The notes under the pieces: generated by a model | Seen by the model: the letters and a program-made list of their open reading frames with translations, nothing else | Databases searched by the model: none | Told to the model about the DNA's origin: nothing | Shown: positions 63,327 to 64,000 of the stretch, one piece after another | Layout of the letters: each line of letters begins with the position of its first letter | Numbering within the stretch: the first letter of the stretch is position 1 | Made by a program: the position numbers and the translations under genes | Source of the DNA: Photobacterium profundum | GTDB taxonomy: Bacteria; Pseudomonadota; Gammaproteobacteria; Enterobacterales; Vibrionaceae | Reading direction: 5' to 3' | Assembly (NCBI RefSeq): GCF_003026285.1 | Contig: NZ_PYOD01000003.1 | Coordinates: 372,001-436,000, forward strand | DNA: 64,000 bases

Positions 63327-64000
63327 TCAATTACTGTCTTCATTTTTTAGGGTGCTGCTTGATGTTTTTATCAGTACTAACGCGATTCCACCAAGAATCG
63401 CAATAGATGCAAAAATAAAACGAAAAGATAACGCTTCACCCAAAAAAAGAATACCAGCGACAGCAGCTAAAACAGGCACACTTAGCTGAATCGTAGCGGC
63501 GTTTGTTGCTTTTAAAAAAGGCAAAACTGAATACCACAACGCGTAACCGACACCTGATGTTAACGCACCAGAAGCTATGGCATACCAAAGTCCACTCAGT
63601 TCAATATCAGCATTTTTAAATGAAAGAGCACTCAACACTAGCGCTATCGGTATTGATCTTAAAAAATTTCCCGTAGTAACAAGCGTTGGGTTACCAACCC
63701 CTCTACCACGTAGTGAATAGATCCCCCAAGCCACGCCTGCTCCCATCATTAAAATAGCGCCGAATAATGGTGGTGAGGATAGCCCTGGAAACAACAACCC
63801 AATAAGCCCTGCTAGCGCCAAAGTTAATCCAGCCCCTTGTTGCTTACTTAATCGCTCGCCTTTATATATACCGTGCCCAATCATTGTTGCTTGCACTGCG
63901 CCAAACAATAGCAATGCACCCATCCCGGTCGACAGGCTGACATAAGCAAAAGAAAAACCTGCGGCATACATAAATAAAGCACAAGCAGATATCCAACTGC
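63327..64000 (-). CDS. EamA (DMT) family transporter, 5' end beyond the window
   Basis: At least 224 residues of a drug/metabolite transporter with two EamA repeats. The first internal ATG of the frame is at 63971, but the reading frame continues open to the edge, and the codons there (encoding a hydrophobic SACALF before MYAAGFSFAY) continue the expected helix. The real start is therefore outside. Full-length relatives have about ten helices and 280-300 residues; roughly seven or eight helices are present here. The second repeat (VSVPVLAAVAGILFLGE-like, near the C-terminus) is complete. The substrate is unknown. Confidence 0.8.
   Translation of the reverse strand, partial: SWISACALFMYAAGFSFAYVSLSTGMGALLLFGAVQATMIGHGIYKGERLSKQQGAGLTLALAGLIGLLFPGLSSPPLFGAILMMGAGVAWGIYSLRGRGVGNPTLVTTGNFLRSIPIALVLSALSFKNADIELSGLWYAIASGALTSGVGYALWYSVLPFLKATNAATIQLSVPVLAAVAGILFLGEALSFRFIFASIAILGGIALVLIKTSSSTLKNEDSN

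Overview
The window is chromosomal DNA from a gammaproteobacterium of the Vibrionaceae, most likely Photobacterium or a close relative. The basis is the AT-rich, densely terminator-punctuated sequence, an FMN riboswitch-controlled ribB, close relatives of enteric/Vibrio genes (ybjD, rlmF, ravA-viaA, nagZ, ltaE, trxC, nhaD, ycdZ), a VC0807-family protein, a GlyGly-CTERM trypsin-like protease and an intergenic hairpin repeat. The genus is an inference. I see no tRNA, rRNA, CRISPR array, transposase, integrase or prophage gene. It reads as ordinary chromosome with many single-gene transcription units, most closed by a clear Rho-independent terminator.

Layout. 1-8 kb: HlyU-family protein, a DUF1127-like mini-protein, a BASS-type transporter, FMN riboswitch and ribB, a 30-residue membrane peptide, a CatB-like acetyltransferase, a 5'-nucleotidase-like enzyme, a YeeE-type transporter and a GloA-like protein. 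8-16 kb: ybjD, a DUF3833 lipoprotein, an enoyl-CoA hydratase-like gene divergent from a LysR regulator, rlmF, and an nfeD-slipin membrane pair. 16-25 kb: a prokaryotic ionotropic glutamate receptor-like protein, ravA-viaA, a GGDEF protein, a 54-aa small gene, an orphan PstS-like protein behind a Pho box, and a SseA-type sulfurtransferase. 25-36 kb: a DUF1778/GNAT toxin-antitoxin pair, LpxR, a nucleotidyltransferase-fold protein, DUF5718, a secreted serine protease, an RND pump with its adaptor, and a CysG-like protein whose methyltransferase half has decayed. 36-48 kb: ycdZ-like gene, nagZ, a dispersed repeat, a CSS-EAL protein, a CDF transporter, a variant TrxC, lipoprotein and membrane genes, a MATE transporter, an exported amidohydrolase and a 2OG-Fe(II) oxygenase. 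48-64 kb: ltaE, an outer-membrane protein, nhaD, a PBP5/6-type carboxypeptidase, a very acidic 43-residue ORF, a dual-specificity phosphatase, the sgrR-sgrS/sgrT locus, a coiled-coil protein, a nitroreductase, lipoprotein and small basic ORFs, a Wzx-like flippase, a DOPA-dioxygenase-family protein, and an EamA transporter cut by the window edge.

The most notable unit is at 55.4-57.5 kb. A SgrR-type regulator diverges from an unannotated 50-codon ORF that aligns without gaps to enteric SgrT. The ORF is followed by a possible anti-Shine-Dalgarno segment and a clean terminator, so it looks like a dual-function SgrS/SgrT RNA for sugar-phosphate stress. Other units that work together are ravA-viaA, nfeD-slipin, the RND adaptor and pump (1-nt overlap), and the toxin-antitoxin pair, whose predicted promoter lies between two inverted copies of a 16-bp operator. 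The window encodes one predicted c-di-GMP synthase and one phosphodiesterase.

Several short genes with good ribosome-binding sites are reported: 3505-3597, 22289-22453, 40028-40132, 54417-54548, 57233-57385 and 61169-61282. Where a start was moved from the longest possible ORF, the reason is given in the entry.
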